From positions 38,343,031 through 38,407,030 of the forward strand of contig CM068370.1 in the NCBI GenBank assembly GCA_034769895.1: 64,000 nt of DNA. The letters run 5' to 3'. Positions 32,650 to 44,194 of this stretch are shown piece after piece. Every line of letters begins with the position of its first letter. The first letter of the stretch is position 1. Below the pieces are notes generated by a model, which did not search any database, had not been told where the DNA came from, and saw nothing but the letters and a program-made list of their open reading frames with translations. Source of the DNA: Magicicada septendecula (taxonomy: Eukaryota; Arthropoda; Insecta; Hemiptera; Cicadidae). The position numbers and the translations under genes are program-made.

Positions 32650-33232
32650 ATTAGCTTTAATAGCTGATTCTTTTGAATCATCCTCGTTACTTTGAAATTA
32701 CAAAGTTAAAAGCTGTACCACTTTCCATACTAACATTGCAGCCCTGTCAGTAACTCCTGATGAGTTCTTTTCATATAACATCTTGCAGTCAGTATGCTCA
32801 AAAACCTTTTCTTTACTTTTTTTCTTTACAATAAACATTATACCGTACCAACTGTATTTTGTGTAACTGCACAAACATTTAGGCCCACACTGTGTTCAGA
32901 GTTGGACAAAAACGAAACAATAATCTGTGCGTAGTATATTTAGCGTAGTTATAAACCATATTAAAGGTTAAATGAAATTAATACAGTAAAATGTTTTAAA
33001 TAAGATCTTCCCAAAATATATAGTCTAATACCAATAATACCAAAATAAGGAAATAACGCCGCTCCGCTACTAAAAAGTGCGGTATCTTAAAAAAAAAAGA
33101 AAGAAGATTTTATTTGCACGATTTTTATTGGTTCTGTTATGTAGTTTTATTTTATTGGTTTTATTTTATTTTTATTTTGTAGTTTTATTTGTTGGAGCTA
33201 ATAAGAACAAAAATAATGATTAATGATAGTAT
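32650..33232. other. No gene recognised
   Basis: AT-rich, no feature supported. Confidence 0.4.
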
Positions 33233-33235
33233 TTT

Positions 33236-33735
33236 AGAACAGGCGAGCCACTTTAAATATTTGGGAAATGATATCGGCTATGATACAAATTGTGATATTG
33301 ATGTTTAGTTGGGTAAGTAGTGTAGTAGACAATCTGTGGAGCAATCAAACGTATTTTTAGTTTTACAAAGTTATGGCAGTCCCTGTACTGTCTTATGAGT
33401 GTGAATTATGGGCAACAACCATAAAAACAAGACTGTAAAATACAGGCCTCTTAAATGGCATTCTTAAGAGGAGTTAAAAAGTGTTCTAAACTCGACCGTA
33501 TAAGAAATGAGGTCACAAGGGAAGAGTTAAAGTTTTTAGCTTGAAAGAAATATTAAAAGATCACAAACAACGATGGAAAGAATACTTGCTAAAAACGGCA
33601 GATTCCAGACTGGCCAAACAAGTCTGTAAGTACAAACCTATAGGACACAGGTGTGTGGGTAGACCCAGCAAGAGATGGCTGGAGGACCTTTGAAGGCCGA
33701 ACAGGCGGCACATTGCCTACGCCGTGTTGTGAAGA
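33236..33735 (+). pseudogene. LINE tail, family A
   Basis: Aligns with 35580-36140: ATTTTAGAACAGGCGAGCCA, GTTATGGCAGTCCCTGTACT, CTCGACCGTATAAGAAATGA and GGTGTGTGGGTAGACCCAGC. A deletion near 33330-33360, stops in 'CNIDV' and 'KQDCK' and further indels kill it. It ends in GTGTTGTGAAGATGATGATG. Confidence 0.8.
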
Positions 33736-33739
33736 TGAT

Positions 33740-34217
33740 GATGATTTTTTTTTTAATATTTTGATTACACAATTACATATTAGGAATCTATGGGATTGTT
33801 TATTCTTATTCCAACTAGAGATGAGCTTAAAATATTTCTCGTGAAGCTCAAACGCTACGTCAGTTTACGAGCAGTAACATTTAATGTTCACCTACTTTCT
33901 TTGCAACAAAAAGTATAAACAATCTGTTCAAACACCTGCCCTTTTATTACCAACGTACACTGCACTTTTCCACATTTCAGGCAAATTCTAATCACGTCTA
34001 AATGGTAAAAACAGAAAAAAAAATCTCCCCGATTTCACAGCAGCGCGGTGCATATAATTTATTGCGATTTCACGTGTACCGCTTTCGATCACTCGCGCCG
34101 GGGCCGGTGTCAGTAGAGTTCCCCGCAATTTGAATACCGTATAATTAGGTGTGTGTTAACCACTATAAAATTACACAAGGTATTGATTTATAAAAGAGAG
34201 TTTGTACAGAGGAGAGA
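33740..34217. other. No gene recognised
   Basis: No supported feature. Confidence 0.4.
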
Positions 34218-34218
34218 G

Positions 34219-34246
34219 GTGTGTGTGTGTGTGTGTGTGTGTGTGT

Positions 34247-34323
<77 letters not shown>
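34219..34323. repeat. (GT)n(GA)n compound microsatellite
   Basis: GT at 34219-34246, then GA at 34248-34323. Long frames on both strands here are artefacts of the repeat. Confidence 0.95.
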
Positions 34324-34327
<4 letters not shown>

Positions 34328-34599
34328 GTCAGTGGAACGATTTCTCGTTTGCGGCGAGAATTGAAACGAACCGGGTGTACGCCGTAGTAATATCAAATGA
34401 ATTCAGTTGGTAAACAACAACAACAACAACAGCGACTACGACGTCTTTCACCGTCTGTCTCACTGAGCGCTGAAGCTCTTGCTGGATTACACTTTTCCCG
34501 GAGAATTTCTTGTTTCATGTCGTGTAAATTGGCAATGAACAGCAGCGATGAAACGCCAGTGTCTGCAATTTATACTGAATACTTTGTAATTATGTTCAT

Positions 34600-34609
34600 C
34601 ATCACCACC

Positions 34610-34643
<34 letters not shown>

Positions 34644-34650
34644 TCATTTG
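34600..34650. repeat. (CAC)n(CAT)n microsatellite
   Basis: CACCAC units followed by CATCAT units, directly visible. Confidence 0.95.
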
Positions 34651-34686
34651 CACTGTCGAAGCTTCTCCACCCATTATCCTCTAGGG

Positions 34687-35452
34687 CAGTGGTTCCCAAA
34701 CGTTTCAGTCCGCGGATCCCTCCTCCAAATATTTTAAAAATTCACAGACTCCGTCTGAGTTCTGAAATAAAACAAATAGTAAATATGATAGAAACTCTTA
34801 TACTTTAATTAAAATCTATTAAAATCAAAATTCTCTTAATTTGCAACACTATAATATTAATGATATGAAACATAGTTTAATGTGAACAATGAAGCGGCTT
34901 TTGCACAATTAGCTCTTTCATATCCTTAAATGTCTGGTCATTTCAATATTATGTCACTCTCGACATCAAGTTTATTTCTTAACTTTGACTTCAAGTACCT
35001 GAGTACAGAGAATGCGGTTTCATACAAATAAGTAGAGGGAAAAACAGTTAAACACTTTAAAGCTGTTTTACCAAGTTCAGGATAGTAAGCCATTACGTAT
35101 AACCAGACGTCAGCTAGCCGTAATTTCGAAAACTGTAATTTTAATGAACTGTGAGTTGAAAGTTCTGCCAATGAATCTCCTTCTTGTACTGTAAGAGAGA
35201 GGTCTAGTCAGTTCGGCGGACAAACAGATCTGCTACACGACATGATTTAAAGACATTATTAAAGCCATTAGTTTGAAATTACTTTTACAATTACAATTAG
35301 TTTGAACAAAAAAAAAATACTGGATTCTTCTACTAATTGTTTAAAGATTCTAAAATGTAGATTTAGATTTTAAAGCATAAAAATCGGAGAAAATTTCGGT
35401 ATATTCTATTTTTTCTTAAAAGTGTCTGCGGACCCCACTTTGGGACCACTGC
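34687..35452 (-). mobile_element. hAT transposon relic, internally deleted
   Basis: 766 bp with hAT-type inverted ends: inward CAGTGGTTCCCAAACGTTTC on the left and CAGTGGTCCCAAAGTGGGG on the right. Flanks are CTCTAGGG (34679-34686) and CTCTAGAG (35453-35460), an 8-bp duplication with one mismatch, as expected for hAT. Only the C-terminal part of the transposase remains. Confidence 0.85.
34938..35171 (-). pseudogene. hAT transposase, C-terminal dimerisation region
   Basis: The 77-codon minus frame contains 'VWLYVMAYYPELGKTALKCL', 'FPSTYLYETAFSVLRYLKSK' and 'RNKLDVESD', which follow the conserved hATC dimerisation block (usual form: PFPTTYLCE.GFS). In full transposases this region sits at the end of a 500-700 residue protein. 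The RNase H-like catalytic core and the BED finger are missing. It is inside the terminal repeats in the expected orientation. Confidence 0.85.
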
Positions 35453-35579
35453 TCTAGAGATTATCTAAAGCTTCTCTAGAGATTACCTCCTGTCCTGAGC
35501 CTCCTGTCTGTAGTTTCAGTGCTCATGAGTAATTTCCAGCATTTTTTTTTTTATAATAATAATTTTCTTCGCATATATT

Positions 35580-36140
35580 CTAAAAGTAATGATTTATGAC
35601 CGAATTCTAGAACAGGCGAGCCATTTTAATTATTTGTGAAATGATACTGGCTATGATAGGAACTACGATATTGATGTTAAGTTAGGTAAGTTCCAGACGA
35701 TCTGTGGGACCATCGACCGTATTTTTAGAAACAAGGCACGTAGAGATACAAAATTAAAGTTTTACAATGTTATGGCAGTCCTTGTACCGTCTTATGGGTG
35801 TAATTTGTTGACAACAACCAAGAAACGAGAAAGTAAAATACAGGCCTCGGAAATGGCGTTCTTAAGAGGAGTTAAAATCTGTTCTAAACTCGACCGTATA
35901 AAGAATGACGCGGTAAGAAAAAAGTTACAAGTTTTTGACTTGAATGAAAAATTAAATGATTACAAACAACTGTGGAAAGAACACTTAGAAAGAATGTCAG
36001 ATTGCAGACTGGCCAAACAAGCCTGGAAATACAAACCTATAGGACACAGGTGTGTGGGTAGACCCAGGAAGAGATGGCTGGAGTACCTTTGAAAGCGGAA
36101 CAGGCAATACCGTGCCTATGCCGTGTTGTGATGATTATGG
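35580..36140 (+). pseudogene. LINE tail, family A
   Basis: The open part at 35772-36092 reads 'MAVLVPSYGCNLLTTTKKRE', 'MAFLRGVKICSKLDRIKNDA', 'LNDYKQLWKEHLERMSDCRL' and 'RCVGRPRKRWLEYL', the best-preserved copy of this tail in the window. Upstream homologous sequence (35590-35770) is present out of frame. It ends in GTGTTGTGATGATTATGGTG. Confidence 0.85.
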
Positions 36141-36144
36141 TGAT

Positions 36145-36680
36145 TAATTTTTATAAGTCTTGGCAGTTTCTTTGAAAATTGTTTGGAACTTGAAGAATAC
36201 ACAGTCAAGTTGTCAATTCTAACCTGCTTTTGACATCAGAGTGTTGAATTTTTATATACGATAATTTTTTTTCTATGTGGCATTGGATAAGAATTTACAC
36301 TGTTTTATAAGTTCAGAGTAAACTGTCCCTTATCATCATATTTTGACAATAAAACTAACCTCTTTTTCAATTTCATTTTATCTTTTTATACATTTCATCT
36401 TTTCTATCTTCATCGTCAAACCAAAAACTTATACTTTAAAATACTTTAAAATCTGAGACAAATCAGCGTTCCGATAGCCCATTTCCGGGACACTGAGACA
36501 AGTCATTACAATCCAGAACGTTTGTCACCCTGATTACAACGATGTTCTCAAATCCTCTTTCTTTGTCGATGTCCGTGACTCATGACTTAATACGTTTGAT
36601 AAGAAGTTTTTTATATTACCACAGTGGTCTGTGGGTACTACAGCCAGCTCCATTATATCACGCATTCACAGACACTTGAC
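36145..36680. other. No gene recognised
   Basis: No supported feature. Confidence 0.4.
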
Positions 36681-36795
36681 ATTTAATCAAGTTGTTAATG
36701 GAATAAATCCGCTTATAGTCCAAGCCACGTATTTTATAATCAACTAAACGCTATGCAACTCACCGTCTGTGGCTTTAGTAAATGTGTTTTTATAC

Positions 36796-36835
36796 AATTG
36801 ACATGTTTCGGGACACTTGTCCCATCCTCAGAATT
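36796..36835 (-). ncRNA. Hammerhead ribozyme, left arm
   Basis: Reverse complement identical to 37104-37143. Confidence 0.78.
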
Positions 36836-37103
36836 TTTAAAAATGTCTCCTCATACCATCATACGATGGCACAGTCGTCCATCGTACTTTATATATACTT
36901 TATAGTCGTCCATTATACTTTAATATATTAAAATATTAAAATCCACATAACACAAAACAATCACATTACACAAAGTTCGCGCACAACAGTTTTACGGTGT
37001 ACACCGCACGGTAACTGACAGCGCACTGATTCATATTTGACTCGTGTCGTTAATATATTGACGACTGTGCCATCTTATGATGGTATGAGGAGACATTTTT
37101 AAA

Positions 37104-37143
37104 AATTCTGAGGATGGGACAAGTGTCCCGAAACATGTCAATT
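37104..37143 (+). ncRNA. Hammerhead ribozyme, right arm
   Basis: Stem I AATT/AATT, CTGAGGA (N7 = G, allowed), stem II GGGAC-AAGT-GTCCC, GAA, ACATGT, C as H17. All invariant bases are present. Confidence 0.78.
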
Positions 37144-37329
37144 GTTTAAAAAGACATTTACTAAAGCCACAGACGGTGAGTTGCATAGCGTTTAGTTGAT
37201 TATTTAATCAAGGATTGTGTTGTATATTCTGTATATTACTCTTTTTCCATACACCTTCCCCTCAATGGTTTGTTTCTCAGCATCGATTTTTCAGTAGAAT
37301 GATGTGTCTACAAAGATTGAAATTCTTCG

Positions 37330-38145
37330 CTGAATAATTACAATTTAGGATTATAAAATAACATTGACGACATGTTGAGAATATGGAAATTCAGAGTGAC
37401 TTTGGGAATACAGCTTAACAAATCAATTTGTATGGGTCCCCTCTTATATGCGGATGGTATAGTTCTTATTCAAGAAAATGAGGATGATTTACAAAGAGAT
37501 ATGTTTCAATTACAAGAAGTGGCAAGAGAGTACTCACTGAAAATTTCAGTAAGCAAGGCCAAAACCATTGCCTTTAAAGGTATATCTAGTGAGGACTAAG
37601 ATAGTTATAAACAACAGCACTTTAGAGCAAGTGAGCCGTTTCAAATATCTCGGCTGTGCAGTAAGCTATGAACTTGAATATGATATAGGCCCTAAGAGAG
37701 AAGATAAATAAATTTAGAATATTTGTGGTACGATTCATAGCAATCTCAGAAATAAAACAAGACACAGCACAAGGATTAAATTTGATAAGCCAATTGCAAT
37801 ACCCGCGTTGATTTATGCGAGTGAGACGTGGGTCATAGCAAAAAAGAAGTGTCATGATCAGCACGGCAAGTGCTGAAATGCAGTTTCTTCGAAACACTTT
37901 AAAATATACATTGGAAGATGAAATAAGGAATGATCAGAGCAGAACTCGAAGTAAAGCACATAAATGAAATTATTTCAATTTACAGAAGATTGAAATAAAG
38001 GATCGTCTGCAGATTGAAAGAGGATCGATTGCCGAAAGCGGCACTGAACTATAAAGCCATTGGTAGAAGAGACGTGGGTCATCCGAGGTTGAGTTCCGGA
38101 ACAGGTTTATATAACCTAATCCTTGAAGATGAGAAAAGAAGAAGA
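37330..38145 (+). pseudogene. LINE tail, family A2, YADG variant
   Basis: The RT fragment 'LLYADGIVLIQENEDDLQRD' near 37439-37500 has Gly for the second catalytic Asp of YADD. A post-RT region with frameshifts follows, for example 'FKYLGCAVSYELEYD' near 37650 and 'IPALIYASETW' near 37800. It ends with the signature TATATAACCTAATCCTTGAA. The minus-strand frame here is a shadow. Confidence 0.85.
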
Positions 38146-38149
38146 TTAT

Positions 38150-39160
38150 GAAATATCCATGACAAGCAAGGATTCTTCATTTCGGAAGACCGTGCGGATA
38201 CAACCCTAGCGTCTACAGTGAATTGTTGGAAAAAAAATTGTTTACGCAGTCATTGAGTATTTAACGAAATAATTGCGTGAACGTATTCAAGATCTTTGTG
38301 TAAATATTTTACATGATGTAATTAATTTTCGTGAGGTAATGCTTATTCTTGACAAGCCGATTGCCGAACGTAGTTCACGTATTGACGGTTATAAACGATT
38401 TAACACGATATATCCGACTCGTATTCAACCGCGGTTAGTGATTTTTTTTTTCCAATACGACTTTTTCTTTAATACGTCGTTAGATATTTGCACTCTGCTG
38501 ACAAGGAGCAATAAGAAAATCTGATAAGAGTACAATAAATATAAAGAAAAAAATACCTTTTAAATGATGGCACTCCCAGAGTTAATAAATTTACCGAAAT
38601 AATACTGAAACCTTTGTCTCGTGAAAGCTGTCGATTGTCGTGGTATGTTTTATTTACGATGAACAAAGTAGAAGATTCGAGAAACATCGACATGTATGTA
38701 CTGGAAAATCGTCAAGAGTATTCTTGGCATTAACTGGAGAGCTCATAAATTTTAATAACTTATAATTATTGTTTGTTTTTAGTATTAGATGTAGTTGGCA
38801 AAGAACTTCAATTCTTAATTACCTGTTTATTAAACAGTACGTTCAGGAAAACAATGTTTCATTAAATACCGGCTGCGATGTTTCTCGTTTGAGGAATGCG
38901 TGATTGTGTTAATCATTATTAAAAGGGTAGCTTCCGCAATATTGGGTTTGTCTTACTGAACAGAACATACAGTGACCAAAGTTATTACAGGAGTATGGCC
39001 TAAATGATTTCTCCCTGAACGCAGTCTACCTAAAACCTATTAGTGAAGTGTAATGAACTATAATAGTCTTTAAAACATATCGTTTCATCATTAAATAGTT
39101 AATTAGAGTTCTAACCAGCTGGGATGGAATCCAGGGTTTAACAAACGAATTTATAGAAAA
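38150..39160. other. No gene recognised
   Basis: No supported feature. Confidence 0.4.
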
Positions 39161-39364
39161 TTTAAGAATATCATCATAATCTTCAGAACACGGCATAGGC
39201 AAGGTGCTGCCTGTTACACCTTCAAAGATCCTCTAGCATCTCCTCTTAGGTCTACCCACACACCTGCGTCCTCTATGTGAGTATTTGCAGTTTTGTTTGT
39301 CCTGTTTGGAATCTGACATTCTTTCTAAGTATTCTTTCCATCGTTGTTTGAAATCTTTTAATTT

Positions 39365-39701
39365 GTTATCACCATCATCATCATCTTAAAGGATTAAACC
39401 AAGGATGGTTTGTTCCGGTCTCAAATAGGCAACGATTAGAGCTGGTCACTCCAGCGCTTCCTCGAACGTCCCACACCTCTCCGTCCCCTCGTCTTATAGT
39501 TCCAGAGTTGTTTGGGAATGCGACAGTCATCCATTCGGCAGATGTCTCCCCACCAATTCAGCCGATACTGGGAAATCCTGTCGAGTACACTCATAAAATT
39601 TAGTTCCTGCCGTATATATGTGTTTATTCTATGATCGCGGAGAGTATACACCGCCACACCTGCCTGTGAAATCTCATTTCAGCCGCTTAGATGCGACTGG
39701 C
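39365..39701 (-). pseudogene. LINE tail, family B, nested copy
   Basis: Minus strand reads 'VYTLRDHRINTYIRQELNFM', 'QYRLNWWGDICRMDDCRIPK' and 'GVGRSRKRWSDQL' and ends in the AAACCATCCTTGGTTTAATC signature with an ATGATGATGGTG tail. Truncated at its 5' end. Confidence 0.85.
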
Positions 39702-39890
39702 TTTAATTTTTCATTCAAGTTAAAAGCTTCTAACTCTTCTCTTATGTCCTCATTCTTTATACGATCAAGTTTAGGACTCCTTTTAACTCCTCTTAAGGAT
39801 GCTATTTCCGAAGCCTGTATTGCAATGTCTTGTTTCTTGGTTGTGGTCCATAACTCACACCCATAGGATACTACAGGGACAGTCATAACT

Positions 39891-40357
39891 ATGTTATTAT
39901 CATCATCACCACTCAAAGGACTAGGCCTTAGACCTGTTCCGGATCCCATCTCCTCCTCAGCCTACCGACATCTCTCTTCCCAGTAGGGTGATAACCCAAG
40001 GCACCCACAGGTAGACGGTTATCAGGCATGCGGTTCAAGTGTTCACACCATCTCCTTCTGTGGTCTTCAATCTTCTGGTGCAATGATACAATGTTTAAAT
40101 GACGTCTATATCCTCGTTCCTTCTCCGATCCAAGAGAGAACAACTTTGCGTCCTTCTTAGAAATTTCACTACCAGAATCCTCTGCACGTCCCTTTTGCCA
40201 AGAGTCCATGTCTCACTAGCATACAGGAATGTGGGGACAGCCACAGTTTTATAAAACTTCATTCATGTATCCTTCTGTGTTTTATTGTTTAGGTACCTAG
40301 GAATCGTTCCACAGCTGCGTCTAAATTTTGTTAACTTAATATGCCAATCAATATCAG
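39891..40357 (-). pseudogene. LINE tail, family D, nested copy
   Basis: Minus strand reads 'HLNIVSLHQKIEDHRRRWCE', 'HLNRMPDNRLPVGALGYHPT' and 'RDVGRLRRRWDPEQV', then GGCCTAGTCCTTTGAGTGG and an ATGATGATAATA tail. A second copy is at 63455-63915. Confidence 0.85.
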
Positions 40358-40434
40358 CATAACTTTGTGCCACTTTAATTTTGTGTCTCTACTTACCTTG
40401 TTTCTAAAAATACGGTTGATAAGTTCATGAATGA

Positions 40435-41280
40435 GACGGTTTAAAATAAGAAAGCCGTTAAGTCTGTAGAAATTGCAACAAGTTAAAAAATTTGTTACAG
40501 GAAGGAGAAAACCGTAAGTTATAGGAGCTGAAGAACCCGCTACATACAATATAAGTTTCTCATACGGTTTGTTTCTTATTCGTGTTTGTAACAAGGTGTA
40601 AATTTTAATAGTATATTAAACGCGAGTGCGGCTGCAAATTTTACAGCTAAACCTACGTCTATGAAACGGCTTCGCCGTTATAAACTTAATAACTGTGTAC
40701 GAAAATAGTAAGTTTATAGCGTAGGTGAGTACGTCTATAGCGGCCACAGCAAACCGGTACCGTTTGTCTAATGACTACACGTTTGTCAGAACGCTTTGCA
40801 AGTAACAGTAAAATTTAAATAAAACTATTAATTTTTACTGTAATATAACTATATAACCTGTGAATGGGCTCCACGAGTTTTTGTCTTGTACAGGCCTATA
40901 CCGTGTGGCCGGTTGAAACATAAAACGTATGACCGTGGGTTTTTTCACACGAACAGGATGTCGATCGGCAACCTTGACAGAAACCGTTGCGGTCACAAAC
41001 GCTGGGATTAAAGTAGGCCTAGTAAACACGAAAATATGTTTTTGTTGATTAATTTACCTGCACAAAGTTCAGGGAGTTTTCTGACTGAAATGATACGACA
41101 TCTGATTGAATGCGCTTACCAATAAGTTCTCTTCGTATTTAAATTTTAGTTAAAGGGATTCTTACCTCATGTTTTCGTTTCTTTGGGATGGAAAGCATGA
41201 GCCTTTAAGGATTACTCCAGTACTGCAATGCAGTACTCCCAATGCATTTGTAGTCTTTTAATGTTTTTCCATTCAATTAA
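40435..41280. other. No gene recognised
   Basis: No supported feature. Confidence 0.4.
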
Positions 41281-41412
41281 TAAAGTTGTGTTAGTGGTTA
41301 TAATCACAAACAGAAATAACACTGTTGAACACCACTATAGAAAAAAATTTCCCGATTAGCGCTTTGAAGCTTCACAGCTCATCGTATGACAGCTTCTATG
41401 AATATGATATTT

Positions 41413-41455
41413 CCGATCTGATGATTAGCTGTGAAGCTTGAAAGGGTTATTCGAA
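41413..41455 (+). ncRNA. Hammerhead-like, weakened stems
   Basis: CCGAT, CTGATGA, AGCT-GTGA-AGCT stem II, GAAA, then GGGTTA. Core present, but stem I and III pair poorly compared with the family form CCGAT/ATCGG. Confidence 0.5.
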
Positions 41456-41492
41456 ATATTTTTCTATAGTGGCGTGCAACGGTGTTATTTCT

Positions 41493-41739
41493 AAAATAGC
41501 CCTAAGGCTTTCACGGCCGGTGTCAGTTGTATAAGAAGAGTTTACCGGGCTGTTTGGCCGTGGTCTACGGTTTAATGACAAACCAAACGTTTCAACAGCA
41601 CCACTGGCTGCCATGTGGGCCTGACGTGAACAACCTACGTTCAGGAGGTCTTGGATTTCTTTGAATTCCACTGATGATGGCAGCCAGTGGTGTTGTTGAA
41701 ACGTTTGGTTTGTCATTAAACCGTAGACTACTTATACAA
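41493..41739. mobile_element. Snap-back PLE-type element, nested copy
   Basis: 247 bp flanked by GTGTTATTTCT (41482-41492 and 41740-41750). Internal inverted arms GTCTACGGTTTAATGACAAA...CTGGCTGCCA and its complement. A left-only extension carries GGCTTTCACGGCCGGTGTC. It is inserted in the right arm of the surrounding snap-back element, so it is younger than it. Confidence 0.85.
41668..41708 (+). ncRNA. Hammerhead ribozyme in nested element
   Basis: Stem I CCA/TGG, CTGATGA at 41671-41677, stem II GGCAGC...GTTGTT with G-U pairs, GAA, ACGT, T as H17. The core is intact. The opposite arm (near 41585) lacks CTGATGA through a small deletion. Confidence 0.65.
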
Positions 41740-41769
41740 GTGTTATTTCTGTTTGTTTATCTATTCAGT

Positions 41770-42640
41770 CAAGATTGTAAAGAATGCTGCTAAATAGGGG
41801 AATTTATAAACTTATAACATGCGTTTTCATATTGAACAACGGGTATTAAATAAAACTTTGTACATTTTTTCAGTGGTAAAATAATAAAAATACTATAATA
41901 GAATTAGAGTACAGATGTAGCAACAGCAGTATTAAATGAAGCCACACGTCATCAAAAATGAAAAGAGATAACAGGATTCATACAATGAATTCATTGTAAA
42001 AATAATAAATTGAAAATGTTTCCAGACAATTACTCGATTTAGTTGGAACATTTCATTTAAACGCTGTCCGAATATTTCTGGATGGAAATCGAAGTGTAAG
42101 AATGTTCCGATTGTCAATTTTCATGAATAATTACTTCAAGTAGGTATCGTACACGTGAGCCAGTATTGAAGTGTCCACGTATAGCTTATTGATAAATGAT
42201 TAATCTCATCTGAGATACGCTTAATCTTCATGAGTTAGAACAATGTTAATTAAACGTGTATTGATTTGTATGAAATAAAAAGAATTGATTGTGTGATAAA
42301 AAGAATGTATAATAGTTATTCATATTCGTAAAAAAAAAAAAAAAAAAAAATCACTAAGGGCAGTGGAGTGCAACACCACAACACGTAATTCGGTTTTGTA
42401 TACCTGGGTGCCAATTTTTATTTTGGTTGACTGTGTCCCGACTTCGTGATTCCGTAGTGCAATCATTTCCTGATTTCATGATACGGAAATACGTAATCTT
42501 ACAGTAACAATGTGGGACATGATCAATAATCGACAAAATCAGAGATAAGATGTAAAATATGATAGAACATGGCGTTTTAAGAAGATACTTTCTACTTAAT
42601 AGAGAGCTAGACGAAGGAACGGAGAGTAAACTGAAAGTCA
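41770..42640. other. No gene recognised; poly-A run
   Basis: An A run at 42331-42350. Nothing else supported. Confidence 0.45.
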
Positions 42641-43000
42641 GGAGAAAAAGTAGCCAAAACCCATCTTTTTTCGAGTTGTTCGAGACTGGCCCTTGTTAGA
42701 ACCAGACACAGGTTGTTCTTGGGCAAGCCCCCTTCAGCCGCACGGGTAGGAGAGTTGGTTGGTTGGTTGCGCACGCCAGCGCTGACCGGCCGTTGAGAAG
42801 GTGGACGTACCTGAGAGCTAAGAGAGTGTGTCTGAGTTGGTGATGGTGTGGCAGCCTCTAGGAGATGGTGGGGGAGGGGGTGTTTTAGTGCCAAACTTCA
42901 AGACATAGGCGACCAGAGACGAGCAGCGTGTGCGCTAAAGATGGCGGGAAGCGTCGTAATGGCGTCAAGGGATCAGCGTGGAACAGGTTTTGTATGTTTT
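42641..43000. other. GC-rich block, unclassified
   Basis: Higher GC and CpG than its flanks. Short frames on both strands have no recognised motif. It may be a 5' region of a LINE or of a host transcript. Confidence 0.3.
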
Positions 43001-43830
43001 AAATTAGATATTTATGTTTTGTGGGAAGTAATTATTTTATTTTATTATTGCGTAGTAGAAGTAGATGATGTTTGTGGAAAAGTGATAATCATTTTCGCTT
43101 CTATAAAATGTACGTAGAGGAGAAAAATATTTCTACCAGTTTATGCTCAAATCCGTGACCCGTTACAAAAAGAAGAAGAGGCGTCCTAATTTGTTTGTTG
43201 ACTCGATAAGAAATAATTGAATGTATATAATCAAATACTCCCGATAAGGACAGTACAGATGTATTTTTTCCAATAATTGTGATCGACCTAAATTCGTAGA
43301 GGTCGATCGGTAATGACAGAGGCGTTCGCAAAACCGGCAAAAAAAGTGGATTCAAGAAGAAAAATCAAGACAGCCTTCGACCAGTCTGGACGAAAAAACA
43401 TTTCCAGCACTCGAAGTAGTACAGTATTCAAATACTGATCGCTTCCCGGTGTAATTTACATGGCTACTCGTGCCAGGCTTATGTCGCGTCGTCTGAGATC
43501 TGTAGGCTATACTAACTACGGAATTCCCCAAACAACGACCATCTTGTTTTGCGTGTGCTATCATATCGGACTCGCACGCACACTGACTTGTGAGTTGTGA
43601 GTTTTGCTTAATTAGAGGCCATTGCATTTCAAACTAAAAGCTACTAAGAGAAGGTTAAACGTTTGGCAGACCGTTGATAAGAATACTGAAATATCGACTC
43701 TACTTATGAAGTAAATAATAAACATATTATGTATATTGTACTCAAAATAACTATAGGATAGAATTAAATATAAACGAATAACAATTTAAATAGAAAACTA
43801 CGTATTTAATTTCGTATATAGGCCTACTTA
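43001..43830. other. No gene recognised
   Basis: No supported feature. Confidence 0.4.
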
Positions 43831-43834
43831 CGTA

Positions 43835-44010
43835 CCGGACCCCCCCCCCGCCAGAGGGTCGAAGAAGTGAAAACATTTTGTTAATCTATTAATTTTTAGG
43901 TTATTTCATTACTTTTTCAGCTGTGTGTTTCAACTAGTAGGCCTAATTCTTTTTTAATTGTGTAAACAGATTTATTACACAGCATTTGTATATACGTTTG
44001 AAGCAGACAG
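43835..44010 (+). repeat. Interspersed repeat R1, truncated copy
   Basis: GGACCCCCCC, GAGGGTCGAAGAAGTGAAAA, then R1 blocks to ATATACGTTTGAAG. Confidence 0.7.
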
Positions 44011-44194
44011 TGTTGCCTTTTGTGGATGAACCAAAAACAGTGGAGTTAAGTTAAGAAAGAAGAAGATATGCAAATGGGAAACAATCTCGAACAAATGGGA
44101 AATGAGAAAATTATGGAAGAGGCACAACCATACAGGCAAATATACTGAATTGGTGTGGGAACATGAAATGAATGCTGAAAGAATGACATGGGCC

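Larger units (their letters stand above)
36692..37201. mobile_element. Snap-back PLE-type element
   Basis: 510 bp flanked by ATTTAATCAAG (36681-36691 and 37202-37212), an exact 11-bp duplication. Inverted arms of about 143 bp (36736-36879 and 37060-37203) surround a 180-bp loop. 44 extra bp lie on the left only (ATAGTCCAAGCCACG), homologous to the right extension of the 7-kb PLE (CACGTGGCTTGGGACTA), so both belong to related families. No coding sequence remains. Confidence 0.85.
39166..40430 (-). mobile_element. Family A LINE tail carrying two nested LINE insertions
   Basis: Family A sequence is present in three pieces, all minus: 39166-39364, 39702-39890 and 40358-40430. It is interrupted by family B (39365-39701) and family D (39891-40357). 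TTTAATTT flanks the first insert and CATAACT the second, both part of the host family sequence, so they read as target duplications. Confidence 0.85.
41285..41765. mobile_element. Snap-back PLE-type element interrupted by another
   Basis: The left arm (41285-41384) and right arm (41413-41492 plus 41751-41765) are inverted copies: ACAAACAGAAATAACACTG, CACTATAGAAAAA and GAAGCTTCACAGCTCATCG. The same family is at 60681-61098. The right arm is split by a 247-bp insertion. I could not find a clear outer target duplication. Confidence 0.75.

Noticed and set aside
34153..34413. Arg-Glu repeat and Leu-Ser repeat proteins on opposite strands
   Set aside because: Translation of the (GT)n(GA)n microsatellite.
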